Shown here in pieces: positions 47,028-57,554 of a stretch of 64,000 bases of DNA. A model generated the notes under the pieces. The model saw only the letters and a program-made list of their open reading frames with translations. It ran no database searches and had not been told where the DNA came from. The DNA is taken from positions 1 to 64,000 of the forward strand of contig JAHEGG010000006.1 in assembly GCA_024639845.1 (NCBI GenBank). Reading direction: 5' to 3'. The translations under genes were made by a program, and so were the position numbers. This DNA is from Microbacteriaceae bacterium (GTDB taxonomy: Bacteria > Actinomycetota > Actinomycetes > Actinomycetales > Microbacteriaceae). How positions within the stretch are numbered: the stretch's first letter is position 1; the number at the start of each line of letters is the position of its first letter.

Positions 47028-47130
47028 CCGATAACCGCAATATTCGAGGTCTAAGGGCGATAAACTTTAGGTGTCGAAGGCCTCAATCTTGGCTCAATCG
47101 GCCCCCAAATCCCATTGAAATGGAATCACA

Positions 47131-48288
47131 TTGGATCTTTTTGAATACCAAGCCCGCGACATGTTCGAGGCTCACGGCGTTCCTGTTCTGCAGGGTCTGA
47201 TCGCCGACACCCCAGAAGAGGCCGAAGCCGCCGCCGCCAAGATTGGCGGAGTTGTTGTGGTCAAGGCCCAGGTAAAGGTTGGCGGTCGCGGTAAGGCCGG
47301 CGGTGTCAAGGTTGCCAAGACCCCAGAAGAGGCTCGAGCTCACGCCGAAGCCATTCTCGGCCTTGACATCAAGGGTCACATCGTCAAGCGCGTAATGATC
47401 GCCCAGGGTGCAGCCATCGACCAGGAGTACTACTTCTCGGTCATGCTTGACCGTTCAAACCGCACCTTTCTCTCGCTCTGCAGCGTCGAGGGCGGCATGG
47501 ACATCGAGCAACTAGCCGTCGAGCGCCCAGACGCCCTAGCCAAGATCGCGGTGGATGCCGTTGCCGGCATCGACCTCGTCAAGGCTCGCGAAATCGCACT
47601 GGCCGGTCACTTTCCAGCCGAGCTAGCCGACAAAGTCGCCCCGGTTCTAGCCAAACTTTATGAAGTCTTCGTCAAAGAAGATGCAACCCTCGTCGAGGTG
47701 AACCCGTTGGTTCTAACCAAGGATGGTCAAATCCTGGCTCTCGACGGAAAGGTGACCCTTGACGACAACGCCGAGTTCCGTCACGAGCGCGAAGAACTCG
47801 AGCGCGACGACCTCGACCCACTAGAGGCGAAGGCTAAGGCCTGGGACCTCAACTATGTGAAACTCGATGGTCAGGTCGGAATCATCGGAAACGGTGCCGG
47901 TCTGGTTATGTCGACCCTCGACGTGGTTGCTTATGCAGGTGAGCGTCACGGCGGCGTTCGTCCGGCAAACTTCCTTGACATCGGTGGCGGCGCCTCGGCA
48001 GAGGTTATGGCCAACGGTCTCGACGTCATCCTCGGCGACGAGCAGGTCAAGAGCGTGTTCGTCAACGTGTTCGGTGGAATCACCGCCTGTGACGCGGTTG
48101 CCAACGGAATCGTCGGCGCTCTCGAGAAGCTCGGCTCGGCTGCCACCAAGCCTCTGGTCGTTCGACTCGACGGCAACAACGTGGCTGAGGGTCGTCGCAT
48201 CCTCGCAGATTTTGCCCACCCGCTAGTCACCGTGGTCGAAACCATGGATGAGGCTGCCGACAAGGCCGCCGAACTGGCCAACCGATAG
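47131..48288 (+). CDS. sucC: Succinyl-CoA ligase (ADP-forming) beta subunit
   Basis: TCA-cycle enzyme converting succinyl-CoA to succinate with ATP synthesis. TTG start gives [20 protein letters not shown], the standard N-terminus. ATP-grasp region ([40 protein letters not shown]) and the CoA-ligase domain ([40 protein letters not shown]) are complete at 385 aa. The gap upstream holds GATAAACT at about 47060, a possible -10. Paired with sucD 22 nt downstream. Confidence 0.96.
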   Translation: MDLFEYQARDMFEAHGVPVLQGLIADTPEEAEAAAAKIGGVVVVKAQVKVGGRGKAGGVKVAKTPEEARAHAEAILGLDIKGHIVKRVMIAQGAAIDQEYYFSVMLDRSNRTFLSLCSVEGGMDIEQLAVERPDALAKIAVDAVAGIDLVKAREIALAGHFPAELADKVAPVLAKLYEVFVKEDATLVEVNPLVLTKDGQILALDGKVTLDDNAEFRHEREELERDDLDPLEAKAKAWDLNYVKLDGQVGIIGNGAGLVMSTLDVVAYAGERHGGVRPANFLDIGGGASAEVMANGLDVILGDEQVKSVFVNVFGGITACDAVANGIVGALEKLGSAATKPLVVRLDGNNVAEGRRILADFAHPLVTVVETMDEAADKAAELANR

Positions 48289-48310
48289 ACGCGAGAAGGA
48301 ACAAAAAGAA

Positions 48311-49198
48311 ATGGCTATTTTTCTAGACGGAAACTCGCGAATCATCGTTCAGGGAATGACCGGTAGCGAGGGTATGAAGCACACCACCCGCATGCTTGCT
48401 GGCGGCTCTAACATCGTCGGCGGCGTAAACCCGCGGAAGGCTGGCGAGACCGTTGAAATCGAAGGCAAGAGCCTTCCGGTGTTCGGCACGGTGGCAGAGG
48501 CAATGGCGGCCACCGGTGCAAATGTTTCGGTGATCTTCGTTCCACCTGCGTTCGCCAAGGCGGCCGTGGTTGAGGCGATTGACGCCGAGATCGAACTCGC
48601 GGTCGTGATCACCGAAGGCATTCCGGTTCACGACTCGGCCAGCTTCTGGGCATACTCGTGCTCGAAGGGCAACAAGACTCGCATCATCGGCCCAAACTGC
48701 CCTGGCATCATCAGCCCAGAGCAGTCGAACGCCGGCATCACCCCGTCGAACATCACCGGTCGCGGCCCGATCGGCCTCGTGTCGAAGTCGGGAACCTTGA
48801 CCTACCAGATGATGTTCGAACTTCGTGACATCGGATTCTCGACCGCAATCGGAATCGGTGGAGACCCGATCATCGGCACCACCCACATCGACGCGCTCGC
48901 CGCTTTCGAAGCCGACCCAGAGACCAAGGCCATCGTGCTTATTGGTGAGATCGGTGGAGACAGCGAAGAGAAGGCTGCCGCATACATCGCTAAGAATGTG
49001 ACCAAGCCGGTTGTCGCCTATGTTGCAGGATTCACCGCACCAGAGGGCAAGACCATGGGTCACGCCGGTGCGATCGTATCTGGTTCGGCAGGAACCGCCC
49101 AGGCCAAAAAGGAAGCCTTCGAAGCCGTCGGCGTGAAAGTCGGCAAGACTCCAAGCGAGACCGCAGCGCTGATGCGCGAAGTGGTCAAGGGCCTCTAA
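48311..49198 (+). CDS. sucD: Succinyl-CoA ligase (ADP-forming) alpha subunit
   Basis: The ATG at 48311, behind GAGAAGGAACAAAA, gives [20 protein letters not shown]; the listed start at 48248 lies inside sucC. The CoA-binding domain ([10 protein letters not shown]) and the phosphohistidine in [20 protein letters not shown] are present, along with [20 protein letters not shown]. 295 aa is normal. Works as a heterodimer or tetramer with SucC. Confidence 0.96.
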   Translation: MAIFLDGNSRIIVQGMTGSEGMKHTTRMLAGGSNIVGGVNPRKAGETVEIEGKSLPVFGTVAEAMAATGANVSVIFVPPAFAKAAVVEAIDAEIELAVVITEGIPVHDSASFWAYSCSKGNKTRIIGPNCPGIISPEQSNAGITPSNITGRGPIGLVSKSGTLTYQMMFELRDIGFSTAIGIGGDPIIGTTHIDALAAFEADPETKAIVLIGEIGGDSEEKAAAYIAKNVTKPVVAYVAGFTAPEGKTMGHAGAIVSGSAGTAQAKKEAFEAVGVKVGKTPSETAALMREVVKGL

Positions 49199-49207
49199 AC
49201 ACCGAAC

Positions 49208-50464
49208 GTGGCTAAGCGCGAGGGAGGCACCACACGCAGGTTGACCCTGCTGGTCGGGGCTTTGGACGCGCTGTTCATCGTCGCTCTAACGTTTGTCGTT
49301 CTGATCGCGCTCGGCACTGCCGTTTGGTTGGTAGAAAACGATCCAGATATTCCATGGGTTATGTCGCTTCAAACCATGGCCAACTTCTGGTTTGTGGCAC
49401 ACGGCGTGAGCATCCACGTTTTGGCGCAAGATTTGGTTGGCATTCCGGTTCCCGAGTTCACCTTCTCGTTGGCACCGATTCTGCTGCTGGGTGTGGTCTA
49501 TTTGTTCGGTCGACGCACCGCTAAGAAACTCGCGCTGGCAGGCGAATTTTGGCCCGGATGGCTCGGCGCTTTCGCCGTCTATCTGATTGCCTCGATAGTG
49601 CTGACTCCCATTGCCTCGGCCCCAACGGTTCACCCAGATTCGAGTCAAGCGGCGGCGTTTCCGGCCATGCTTTACCTGGCTTCGATTGTGGTCACCAACC
49701 TGTTCGGTAAGGGCAGCGGGGATGCTCTTGAGCGGGTCTGGCTCAAAAACTTCGTCGAGCGTCAATCTCAAAGTGCGAACTGGTTTTTCGCTTCTCTGAG
49801 CTCGCCCGCGCTCCGCGCCGGAACGGGTGTCGTGGTCGGCCTTCTCGGTGTTTCGGCTCTGTGGTTGGGGTTAAGCCTGGCGTTCAACTGGATTCCGGTC
49901 ATCCGGCTTTATGAGGGTTTGCAGGTCAGTGCCATCGGTGGCATCGTGGTGACTCTCGGTCAACTTTTCGTGCTGCCAAACCTGATCATTTTTGGCGCGG
50001 CCTGGTTTACCGGCGTTGGCTTTTCGATTGGCACCGGTTCGTCGGTGAGCCCGATCGGCACCGAACTCGGCCCGATTCCTGCCCTGCCGATTTTCGGCGG
50101 CCTTCCGATCGGCGACACCTTCATCGGTCTTGCCGCGATCGTGGTGCCGGTAGTGCTCGCGCTTGTTTGCACGCTGTGGGTGAAGTCGCACACCAAACAA
50201 ATTCGATTCAACTTCGCGTCACCGCTAACCGCAGCGCTTTCGCTCGGTCTGGGTGTGGGCATAGTGGCGGCCGTCGAGTCCGGTGTGCTTGCAATGTTGG
50301 CCAGCGGCGGCATCGGCCCTGGTCGTCTGGCAACCTTTGGCATCAACCCTTGGATGCTCGCGCTCGTGGTCTTCGTCGAGGTGGCACCGGTCTCGTTCCT
50401 TGCCGCGTTTTACAGTGCTCGTCCTGAGAAGGCAGCCCCGATTCCCGACTATCTCAAAAGGTAA
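49208..50464 (+). CDS. DUF6350 (PerM-like) multipass membrane protein
   Basis: 418 aa with about ten hydrophobic segments (ALDALFIVALTFVVLIALGT, FTFSLAPILLLGVVYLFG, LGAFAVYLIASIVLTPIASA and others). Position between sucCD and purNH, length and TM pattern match the actinobacterial DUF6350 family (M. tuberculosis PerM, linked to cell division and persistence). GTG start ten bases after sucD. The purN -10 box overlaps its TAA stop. Confidence 0.82.
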   Translation: MAKREGGTTRRLTLLVGALDALFIVALTFVVLIALGTAVWLVENDPDIPWVMSLQTMANFWFVAHGVSIHVLAQDLVGIPVPEFTFSLAPILLLGVVYLFGRRTAKKLALAGEFWPGWLGAFAVYLIASIVLTPIASAPTVHPDSSQAAAFPAMLYLASIVVTNLFGKGSGDALERVWLKNFVERQSQSANWFFASLSSPALRAGTGVVVGLLGVSALWLGLSLAFNWIPVIRLYEGLQVSAIGGIVVTLGQLFVLPNLIIFGAAWFTGVGFSIGTGSSVSPIGTELGPIPALPIFGGLPIGDTFIGLAAIVVPVVLALVCTLWVKSHTKQIRFNFASPLTAALSLGLGVGIVAAVESGVLAMLASGGIGPGRLATFGINPWMLALVVFVEVAPVSFLAAFYSARPEKAAPIPDYLKR

Positions 50465-50473
50465 ACTAGAGCG
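50462..50473 (+). promoter_or_regulatory. Putative -10 box for a leaderless purN mRNA
   Basis: TAAACT, whose TAA is the stop codon of the preceding gene, followed by AGAGCG and the purN GTG. No Shine-Dalgarno sequence is present. Nearly identical to the string before the DUF3817 gene. Confidence 0.5.
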
Positions 50474-51055
50474 GTGCTGTCGGTCGTTGTTCTCATATCT
50501 GGTTCTGGTTCGAACCTGCGGGCACTTCTCGACGCCTGTCAGAGCCCGCTATTCGGAGCCAAGGTTCGCGCCGTTGGCGCAGACAACCCAGCAACCGGTC
50601 TTGAGCACGCCGAACTGTTCGGAGTGCCGACTTTTGTGGTTGATCCTGGTCGTTTTGAAACCCGCGAAGCTTGGGCCGACGCGCTGCTTGCCAACGTTCA
50701 ACACTTCGAGCCAGACCTTGTGGTGCTAGCCGGATTCATGCGGATTCTGCCGGCCAACTTTGTTCAAGCGCTCTCGCCAAACCTCATCAACACCCACCCT
50801 TCACTGCTGCCGGCTTTTCCCGGAGCACATGCGGTGCGCGATGCCCTTTCCGCCGGGGCAAAAACCACCGGCGTGACCATCCACGTTGTCGACGAAGGAG
50901 TCGATACCGGACCGCAACTGGCGCAACGCGAGGTGCAGGTCGAAGTTAACGACACCCAGAGCTCGCTTCATGAGCGCATCAAGGTCGTTGAACGCGAACT
51001 GCTCGTCGATGTTGTTCGTCAGATCGCTCAGCAACAGCTTCAACTTTCCGTCTAA
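50474..51055 (+). CDS. purN: Phosphoribosylglycinamide formyltransferase
   Basis: Third step of de novo purine synthesis, using 10-formyl-THF. GAR-binding loop [18 protein letters not shown], catalytic Asn and His in [20 protein letters not shown], and catalytic Asp in [12 protein letters not shown]. 193 aa is normal. GTG start; purH follows after 23 nt, so purNH is one unit. Confidence 0.95.
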   Translation: MLSVVVLISGSGSNLRALLDACQSPLFGAKVRAVGADNPATGLEHAELFGVPTFVVDPGRFETREAWADALLANVQHFEPDLVVLAGFMRILPANFVQALSPNLINTHPSLLPAFPGAHAVRDALSAGAKTTGVTIHVVDEGVDTGPQLAQREVQVEVNDTQSSLHERIKVVERELLVDVVRQIAQQQLQLSV

Positions 51056-51078
51056 CTCCTTCAAACGAAAGGCCGCCA

Positions 51079-52728
51079 GTGGCATCTGCCGACCGCAACC
51101 CAAACGACTACCGTCACCGTGACCGCATTCCGGTTCGCCGTGCACTGATTTCGGTGAGCGACAAAACCGGGCTTCTCGACCTCGCCAAGGCGCTGGCCGA
51201 GAATGGCGTTTCGATTGTGTCGACCGGTTCGACTGCCAAGACCATCGCCGATGCCGGCATCGCGGTCACCGAGGTTTCGCAGATTACTGGTTTTCCAGAG
51301 TCACTCGACGGTCGCGTCAAGACTCTTCACCCAAAGATTCACGGTGGCCTACTTGCCGACCTGCGCCTGGTGTCACACGAGCAACAACTCAGTGAACTCG
51401 GTATCGAGGCCTTCGAGCTAGTCGTGGTCAACCTTTATCCGTTCGTACAAACCGTTGCTAACGGCGCTAAGGGTGACGCTGCCATCGAGCAAATCGACAT
51501 CGGTGGTCCAGCCATGGTTCGAGCCGCTGCCAAGAACCACGCCAACGTTGCAATCGTGGTCGACCCGAGCCGCTATTCCGAGATCGTGGCCGCGTTGCCA
51601 ACCGGCGGAACCACTCTGGCACAGCGCCGCGAGCTGGCCGCCAACGCATTCGCTCACACCGCACGTTATGACTCCGCGGTTGCCAGCTGGTTTGCCACCG
51701 AACTAGACAACGAGTGGCGCAAGGGTGCCGGTCAAGATTCGAGCAACGAGTCGAAGAACCCTGGATTCGCCCAGCACGTCACCATCGAAGGCGAACTGGT
51801 TAGCGTGCTTCGCTACGGCGAAAACTCACACCAGCCGGCAGCCCTGTATCGCACGGAGGGTGATGGCTCGGTCTCGGGCATCGCGCAGGCTCGGGTGCTC
51901 AGCGGCAAAGAAATGTCATTCAACAACTATGTCGACGCAGATGCCGCTCTGCGCGCTGCCTTCGACCACGTCGAGCCGGCCGTTGCGATCATCAAGCACG
52001 CCAACCCGTGCGGCATAGCAATTGGTGACCCCAACGCGGCCGATCCCATTGCGGATGCTCACGCGAACGCATACGTTTGCGACTCGACCTCGGCATTCGG
52101 TGGTGTGATTGCGGCCAACCGTCCGATCACCAAGATCATGGCCCAGCAGATCGTCTCGAGCTTCAGCGAGGTGGTAATCGCACCGAGCTACGAGTTTGAA
52201 GCGCTCGAGTTGCTCACCAAAAAGCCAGACATGCGAATTCTCCAGCTTCCGCCAAACTACGCGCGCGAAGCGCTTGAGGTTCGTCAAATCTCGGGCGGAC
52301 TGCTGGTGCAAGAACCCGACACCTTCGGGGCCTTCAACCCAGCATCCTGGGAGTTGGTCACCGGTATGCCGGCCAGCCCAGAGGTTATGCGCGACCTGAT
52401 TTTCGCCTGGCGAGCCTGCCGCGCGGTCAAGTCAAACGGAATCCTGTTGGCCAAAAACGGTGCATCGGTTGGCGTTGGAATGGGCCAGGTGAACCGCGTT
52501 GACTCGTGCAAACTTGCCGTCGAGCGTGCCGCCAGCCGTGCCAAGGATTCGGTAGCCGCATCCGACGCTTTCTTCCCGTTCCCAGATGGCGCGCAGGTGC
52601 TCATCGATGCGGGAGTAAAGGCGATCGTTCAACCCGGTGGCTCAAAGAAAGACCAGCTCACCATCGACGTTGCGGCAGCTGCCGGCATCACCATGTACTT
52701 CACCAAGGAACGCCACTTTTATCACTAA
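51079..52728 (+). CDS. purH: Bifunctional AICAR transformylase / IMP cyclohydrolase
   Basis: Last two steps of IMP synthesis; AICAR (ZMP) consumed here is the metabolite sensed, as ZMP/ZTP, by the riboswitch upstream of glyA at the end of the window. N-terminal MGS-like cyclohydrolase domain ([40 protein letters not shown]), then AICARFT domain with the KHANPCG motif ([20 protein letters not shown]), [20 protein letters not shown], and terminal [11 protein letters not shown]. 549 aa; GTG start. Confidence 0.97.
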   Translation: MASADRNPNDYRHRDRIPVRRALISVSDKTGLLDLAKALAENGVSIVSTGSTAKTIADAGIAVTEVSQITGFPESLDGRVKTLHPKIHGGLLADLRLVSHEQQLSELGIEAFELVVVNLYPFVQTVANGAKGDAAIEQIDIGGPAMVRAAAKNHANVAIVVDPSRYSEIVAALPTGGTTLAQRRELAANAFAHTARYDSAVASWFATELDNEWRKGAGQDSSNESKNPGFAQHVTIEGELVSVLRYGENSHQPAALYRTEGDGSVSGIAQARVLSGKEMSFNNYVDADAALRAAFDHVEPAVAIIKHANPCGIAIGDPNAADPIADAHANAYVCDSTSAFGGVIAANRPITKIMAQQIVSSFSEVVIAPSYEFEALELLTKKPDMRILQLPPNYAREALEVRQISGGLLVQEPDTFGAFNPASWELVTGMPASPEVMRDLIFAWRACRAVKSNGILLAKNGASVGVGMGQVNRVDSCKLAVERAASRAKDSVAASDAFFPFPDGAQVLIDAGVKAIVQPGGSKKDQLTIDVAAAAGITMYFTKERHFYH

Positions 52729-52776
52729 GCCAACCAATAGGCTTAACTCGATCCCAAATCCCAAAAGGAGAAACAC

Positions 52777-53733
52777 ATGTCCCGTCACGGAAAAGTCTCG
52801 GTCATCGGAGCCGGCTTCTATGGCACAACCACCGCTCAGCGCCTCGCCGAATATGACATCTTCGACACCGTTGTGCTCACCGACATTCTCGATGGCAAAC
52901 CACAGGGAGTTGCTCTAGACATCAACCAGAGTCGTTCAATCGAAGGCTTTGAAACCGAGGTCGTCGGCGCAACCACTCTTCCTGATGGTTCTGGCTACGA
53001 GGCCATTGCCGACAGTGACATTGTCATCATCACCGCTGGTTTGCCGCGCAAGCCTGGCATGACTCGCATGGACTTGCTCGAAGTGAACGCCGGCATCGTC
53101 GGCGGCGTCGCCAAGAACATCGCAAAGTATGCACCGAACGCCGTCATCCTTGTGGTCTCGAACCCGCTCGACGAGATGACTGCGCTAGCCCAGAAGGCCT
53201 CTGGATTCCCGAAGGAGCGCGTGATCGGCCAGGCCGGTGTGCTCGACACGGCTCGTTTCACCAACTTTGTAGCCGAGGCAACCGGTGCAGCAACCAAGGA
53301 TGTTCGCACCCTGACCCTCGGCTCGCACGGCGAGACCATGGTTCCAGTACCAAGCGTTTCGACCGTCAACGGCAAGAAGATCGTCGACGTTCTCGGTGCC
53401 GATAAGGTTGCCGAATTGGTTGACCGCACCCGCAACGGTGGTGCCGAAATCGTGGCCTTGCTCAAGACCGGCTCCGCCTACTACGCACCGAGCGCTGCGG
53501 TAGCCCGCATGGCCAAGGCCGTTCACGAGGATTCGGGTGCTGTGTTCCCGGTCTGTGCCTGGGTTGACGGTCAGTTCGGCATCTCTGGTGTCTACCTCGG
53601 TGTCGAAGCTCAGCTCGGCAAGGGTGGCATCAAGCACGTCGTCGAGACTCCGCTAGAGGCCGACGAACTCGAGAACCTCAAGGTTGCTGCCGAAGCCGTT
53701 CGGGCCAAGCAGGCAGACGTCGAAAACCTCTAG
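52777..53733 (+). CDS. mdh: Malate dehydrogenase (LDH-like type)
   Basis: 318 aa. NAD-binding VSVIGAGFYGTTTAQRLAEY, substrate loop GLPRKPGMTRMDLL with Arg at the position that favours dicarboxylates over lactate, VVSNPLDEMTALAQKASGFP, and catalytic His in LGSHGETMVPVPS. Oxidises malate to oxaloacetate in the TCA cycle. AAAGGAGAAACAC precedes the ATG. A terminator follows. Confidence 0.93.
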   Translation: MSRHGKVSVIGAGFYGTTTAQRLAEYDIFDTVVLTDILDGKPQGVALDINQSRSIEGFETEVVGATTLPDGSGYEAIADSDIVIITAGLPRKPGMTRMDLLEVNAGIVGGVAKNIAKYAPNAVILVVSNPLDEMTALAQKASGFPKERVIGQAGVLDTARFTNFVAEATGAATKDVRTLTLGSHGETMVPVPSVSTVNGKKIVDVLGADKVAELVDRTRNGGAEIVALLKTGSAYYAPSAAVARMAKAVHEDSGAVFPVCAWVDGQFGISGVYLGVEAQLGKGGIKHVVETPLEADELENLKVAAEAVRAKQADVENL

Positions 53734-53778
53734 GTCGACACCGAAACAAACCAAAACTTGGATGCGCGCATCCGCTTG

Positions 53779-53806
53779 AAACCGCTCGAAAAACTCGGGC
53801 GGTTTT
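53779..53806 (+). terminator. Intrinsic terminator after mdh
   Basis: AAACCGCTCGA pairs with TCGGGCGGTTT (one G-T wobble) over a five-base loop, ending in TTTTC. It lies 46 nt after the mdh stop. Confidence 0.8.
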
Positions 53807-53906
53807 CTTGTTTCTTTTGCAATAACTCACGCTTTTGGCGTGTTAGCCTACAAGGCTGGTCTGTTCGTGCCCGAACGACCAATCAGATTCTGAAAGAGTT
53901 CTCCAA

Positions 53907-55688
53907 TTGGCTGAAACCGACGCTAAACGCGGCGCAATGCGCACGTTATTGCGAATTTTTCCTTACACAAAAAAGGCGCTACCTCGAATCGTGCTCGGCA
54001 TGGTCGCCGCGCTCGCTGCTCACATGCTCGCCCTCTCGATTCCTAACTTTTTGCGCGGCATCGTCGATGCGGTTGGCGCTCAGGGCAGCGTCGAGTCAAT
54101 CATTCCGCTAGTTCTTTGGGTGCTCGGCCTAGGTGTGCTCGAAGCGCTTATGGTTCTGGCCCGCCGCTGGCTAGTGCTGACCCCTGGAACGCATGTTGAG
54201 GCCAACCTTCGACGAACCCTTTATGCCAAGTTGCAGAATCTTCCGGTTGCCTTTCACGACCGCTGGCCGAGCGGGCAGTTGCTTAGCCGCGCCACCCAAG
54301 ACCTCAGCCTGATTCGGCGTTGGCTATCGTTTGGTCTTGTGCTTTTGGTTGCCAACGGAATCACGATCATCGTCGGTCTGGCAGTGCTCTATTCCTACTC
54401 GTGGATCCTTGGCAGCATCTTCCTTGTCATTGTTGCGCCGCTCTGGATCATCGGCTTCAACTTCGAGAAGAATTACCACATCACGGCGCGCAAGAGCCAA
54501 GACCAGGCCGGTGACCTCGCCACGTCGGTGGAACAGAGCGTGCACGGCATCCGTGTTTTGAAGGCTTTTGGCCGCGGCGGTTTCATCACCGAAAAATTCG
54601 CCAAGGATGCTGCTGAGCTGCGCAAAACTGAACTCGTCAAGGCCCGCATGGTCGCCGGCCTGTGGTGGTATCTCTCGGTGATTCCGGAACTCGCACTCGG
54701 TGTTTCGCTGTTCGTTGGTGTTTGGCTGGTGCAAAACGACCAGCTGACTATCGGTGGTTTGGCGGCGTTCATTTTCACGACCCGCGTTTTGCACTGGCCG
54801 ATGGACTCGATCGGATTCTTGCTCTCGATGACCATCGACGCCCAGACCGCGGTCGAGCGCTTCTTTGAGGTGCTAGATGAGCCGGTCGGCATCGATGACC
54901 CAAACAAGCCGCGCAAGGTCGACAAGGTCGAGGGTCGCCTCGTTTTCGAAGATGTTCACTTTAGATATCAGGATGCTCCAGATTCCGAACCGGACCTACT
55001 GCGTGGCGTGAACCTCGAACTTCTGCCAGGAGAATCGGTCGCCTTGATTGGTGTTACCGGTTGCGGCAAGACCACGCTGACTGCGCTGGCTACCCGCCTC
55101 TATGAAGTGACTGGCGGCTCGATCAAGATTGATGGCATCGACATTCGAGACCTAAACCGTGAAGAGTTGCGCTCGCACATCGCCATGGCGTTTGAAGACG
55201 CGACCTTGTTTAGCGCATCCGTTCGTGAAAATGTGCTGCTCGGAAACCCGAACGCCAGCGAAGAAGACCTGCACGAGGCACTCGCCATCGCCCAGGCACA
55301 GTTCGCCTACGACCTGCCAGATGGCCTCGACACGAGAATCGGCGAAGAGGGTCTGAGCCTTTCGGGAGGCCAGCGTCAGCGACTTGCCCTCGCTCGTGCG
55401 GTCGCTGCCAAGCCCGCGATTTTGGTGCTCGACGACCCGCTTTCGGCCCTGGATGTTGACACCGAGGCTATGGTCGAAGACGCGCTAAGAACTGTGCTCA
55501 AGGCCACCACCGCGTTGATCGTGGCGCACCGACCATCCACGGTTCAACTTGCTGATCGGGTTGCTCTGATGCAAGACGGCAAGATCACCGCCTTCGGCAA
55601 GCACAGCGAGCTACTCGCCACGAATGACCATTACCGCTTTGTGATCAGCAGCCTGGATGCTGCCGGCGAACTGATCGAGGTGAACTAA
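53907..55688 (+). CDS. ABC exporter half-transporter with degenerate catalytic site (subunit 1)
   Basis: 593 aa: six-TM type IV exporter domain then an ATPase. Walker [21 protein letters not shown], signature [20 protein letters not shown] (canonical), but Walker B reads [14 protein letters not shown] with Asp where the catalytic Glu should be; the H-loop IVAHRPST is kept. TTG start at 53907. It pairs with the next gene, which has the complementary defect, forming a heterodimeric exporter with one degenerate ATP site. Substrate unknown (multidrug or lipid are typical). Confidence 0.9.
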   Translation: MAETDAKRGAMRTLLRIFPYTKKALPRIVLGMVAALAAHMLALSIPNFLRGIVDAVGAQGSVESIIPLVLWVLGLGVLEALMVLARRWLVLTPGTHVEANLRRTLYAKLQNLPVAFHDRWPSGQLLSRATQDLSLIRRWLSFGLVLLVANGITIIVGLAVLYSYSWILGSIFLVIVAPLWIIGFNFEKNYHITARKSQDQAGDLATSVEQSVHGIRVLKAFGRGGFITEKFAKDAAELRKTELVKARMVAGLWWYLSVIPELALGVSLFVGVWLVQNDQLTIGGLAAFIFTTRVLHWPMDSIGFLLSMTIDAQTAVERFFEVLDEPVGIDDPNKPRKVDKVEGRLVFEDVHFRYQDAPDSEPDLLRGVNLELLPGESVALIGVTGCGKTTLTALATRLYEVTGGSIKIDGIDIRDLNREELRSHIAMAFEDATLFSASVRENVLLGNPNASEEDLHEALAIAQAQFAYDLPDGLDTRIGEEGLSLSGGQRQRLALARAVAAKPAILVLDDPLSALDVDTEAMVEDALRTVLKATTALIVAHRPSTVQLADRVALMQDGKITAFGKHSELLATNDHYRFVISSLDAAGELIEVN

Positions 55689-57494
55689 ATGTCGATGCAC
55701 GGCGTTCAAAACGAAGAAAAGATTGAACTCAACAAAGAGGAGCAAAAGGCGATTCGCGCTCGCTCGATGCGCTTGCTCGGATCGATCATCCGCCCCGTTC
55801 GCAACCGCCTCTGGGTTAGTCTTGCGCTGGTCATCGGCGCTCAAAGCCTCCGAGTTTCGCTGCCTGCTCTGATTGCGGTAATCATCGACAAGTCGCTACC
55901 TCAGGCGGTCAACGGAGATTTCACCTCGCTGTGGACGGTTGTCGGAACCTATGTTGCTGCAGCGATTCTGTCTTCGGCACTGATTGCGACCTTTGTGCGA
56001 TTTGCCGCGCGAATCAACCAGGACATCATGCTCGGCTTGCGTCGCCGCATCTTTGCACACACGCAAAAGCTCAGCGTCGAGTTTCACGAAACCTACACCT
56101 CGGGTCGCGTGATTTCGCGCCAGACCAACGACCTCGATTCGATCATGGAACTGCTCAACTCGGGCGGAAACGAAATGATCGCCGGCTTGCTCTACATGGT
56201 CTTCACCGCGATAGCACTGATCTGGCTCGACCTCACCTCTTTCGGTATCGTGCTCGTCTCTTTCATACCGCTGTGGTTCTTGACTCGCTGGTTCCAGAAG
56301 CAGACCCGTCTGAACTACCGCAAGACTCGCGTTGCTTCAGCCAAGCTGATCGTGCACTTTGTCGAAACCATGACCGGTATTCGTGCCGTGAAGGCCTTTA
56401 GAAAAGAGAAGGCCAACCAAGACAAATATGCCGAGCTGGTTGAGGACTACCGTTATGTCAACGGCAAGGTCATTCAGTTGTTTGGAATCTTCGACCCAGG
56501 CTTGATTCTTATCGGTCGTATTACGGCATCTGTGGTGCTTCTGATCGGCGGCATTCGAGTTCTCGAGGGCAACCTGACCGTAGGTGTTCTGCTTTCGTGT
56601 GTTGTTTATGTCAGCAGCTTCTATGACCCGATGGAACAGCTAGCGATGTTCTACAACTCTTTCCAGTCGGCGAACTCCGGTCTCGAAAAAATTTCGGGTG
56701 TGCTCGAAGAAAACCCTTCGGTGGCGGAGCCCGCTGACCCAACCAAACTCGACGCGCCTAAGGGCCACATCGAGTTCGATGACGTGCAGTTCTCCTATTC
56801 AAACGGCAAAGAGGTCTTGCCGAAGTTCTCACTCGACATTCCAGCTGGTCAAACGATCGCGCTGGTCGGAACCACCGGTGCTGGCAAGTCGACGCTGGCC
56901 AAGCTGATTTCGCGTTTCTATGACCCGATCGAGGGGCAGGTTCGGCTTGATGGGGTCGACCTGCGTCGCTTAACCGATGAAGACCTGCGCCGCGCTGTGG
57001 TCATGGTGACCCAGGAGGCATACCTTTTCTCGGGTTCGGTGGCAGACAACATCGCCCTGGGCAAGCCAGGTGCAAGCATGGCCGAAATCGAGTCGGCAGC
57101 CCGTGCCGTTGGCGCTCACGAGTTCATCAGCGCGCTGCCCGACGGCTATGACACCGACGTCAACAAACGTGGTGGGCGAGTCAGCGCCGGTCAGCGTCAG
57201 TTGATTTCGTTTGCCCGTGCGTTCATCGCCGATCCTGCGGTTTTGATCTTGGATGAGGCTACCGCCTCACTCGACATTCCGAGCGAGCGATTGGTGCAGC
57301 ACGGCCTCAAGACGTTGCTCGCAGATCGCACCGCGGTCATCATCGCCCACCGCCTTTCGACGGTGTCGATTGCCGACCGAGTCTTGGTCATGGAACACGG
57401 TCGCGTTATCGAAGACGACGCCCCGGCCACACTCATCGCAGGCACTGGCAAGTTCGCCAAGATGCACAAGGCGTGGCGGGAATCGTTGGTCTAA
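55689..57494 (+). CDS. ABC exporter half-transporter with altered signature (subunit 2)
   Basis: 601 aa, starting directly after the preceding stop. TM domain then ATPase: Walker [21 protein letters not shown], canonical Walker [13 protein letters not shown] with catalytic Glu and IIAHRLSTV, but the signature reads [20 protein letters not shown] rather than LSGGQ. In heterodimeric exporters such as TM287/288 the degenerate site combines the partner lacking the Glu with the partner carrying the altered signature, exactly this pattern. Confidence 0.92.
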   Translation: MSMHGVQNEEKIELNKEEQKAIRARSMRLLGSIIRPVRNRLWVSLALVIGAQSLRVSLPALIAVIIDKSLPQAVNGDFTSLWTVVGTYVAAAILSSALIATFVRFAARINQDIMLGLRRRIFAHTQKLSVEFHETYTSGRVISRQTNDLDSIMELLNSGGNEMIAGLLYMVFTAIALIWLDLTSFGIVLVSFIPLWFLTRWFQKQTRLNYRKTRVASAKLIVHFVETMTGIRAVKAFRKEKANQDKYAELVEDYRYVNGKVIQLFGIFDPGLILIGRITASVVLLIGGIRVLEGNLTVGVLLSCVVYVSSFYDPMEQLAMFYNSFQSANSGLEKISGVLEENPSVAEPADPTKLDAPKGHIEFDDVQFSYSNGKEVLPKFSLDIPAGQTIALVGTTGAGKSTLAKLISRFYDPIEGQVRLDGVDLRRLTDEDLRRAVVMVTQEAYLFSGSVADNIALGKPGASMAEIESAARAVGAHEFISALPDGYDTDVNKRGGRVSAGQRQLISFARAFIADPAVLILDEATASLDIPSERLVQHGLKTLLADRTAVIIAHRLSTVSIADRVLVMEHGRVIEDDAPATLIAGTGKFAKMHKAWRESLV

Positions 57495-57554
57495 CCGAGC
57501 CTAAGCGTCGCGGGCTTCACTCTTTTGGCAGCGCTCCCTGACCTCGGGGTTCGA

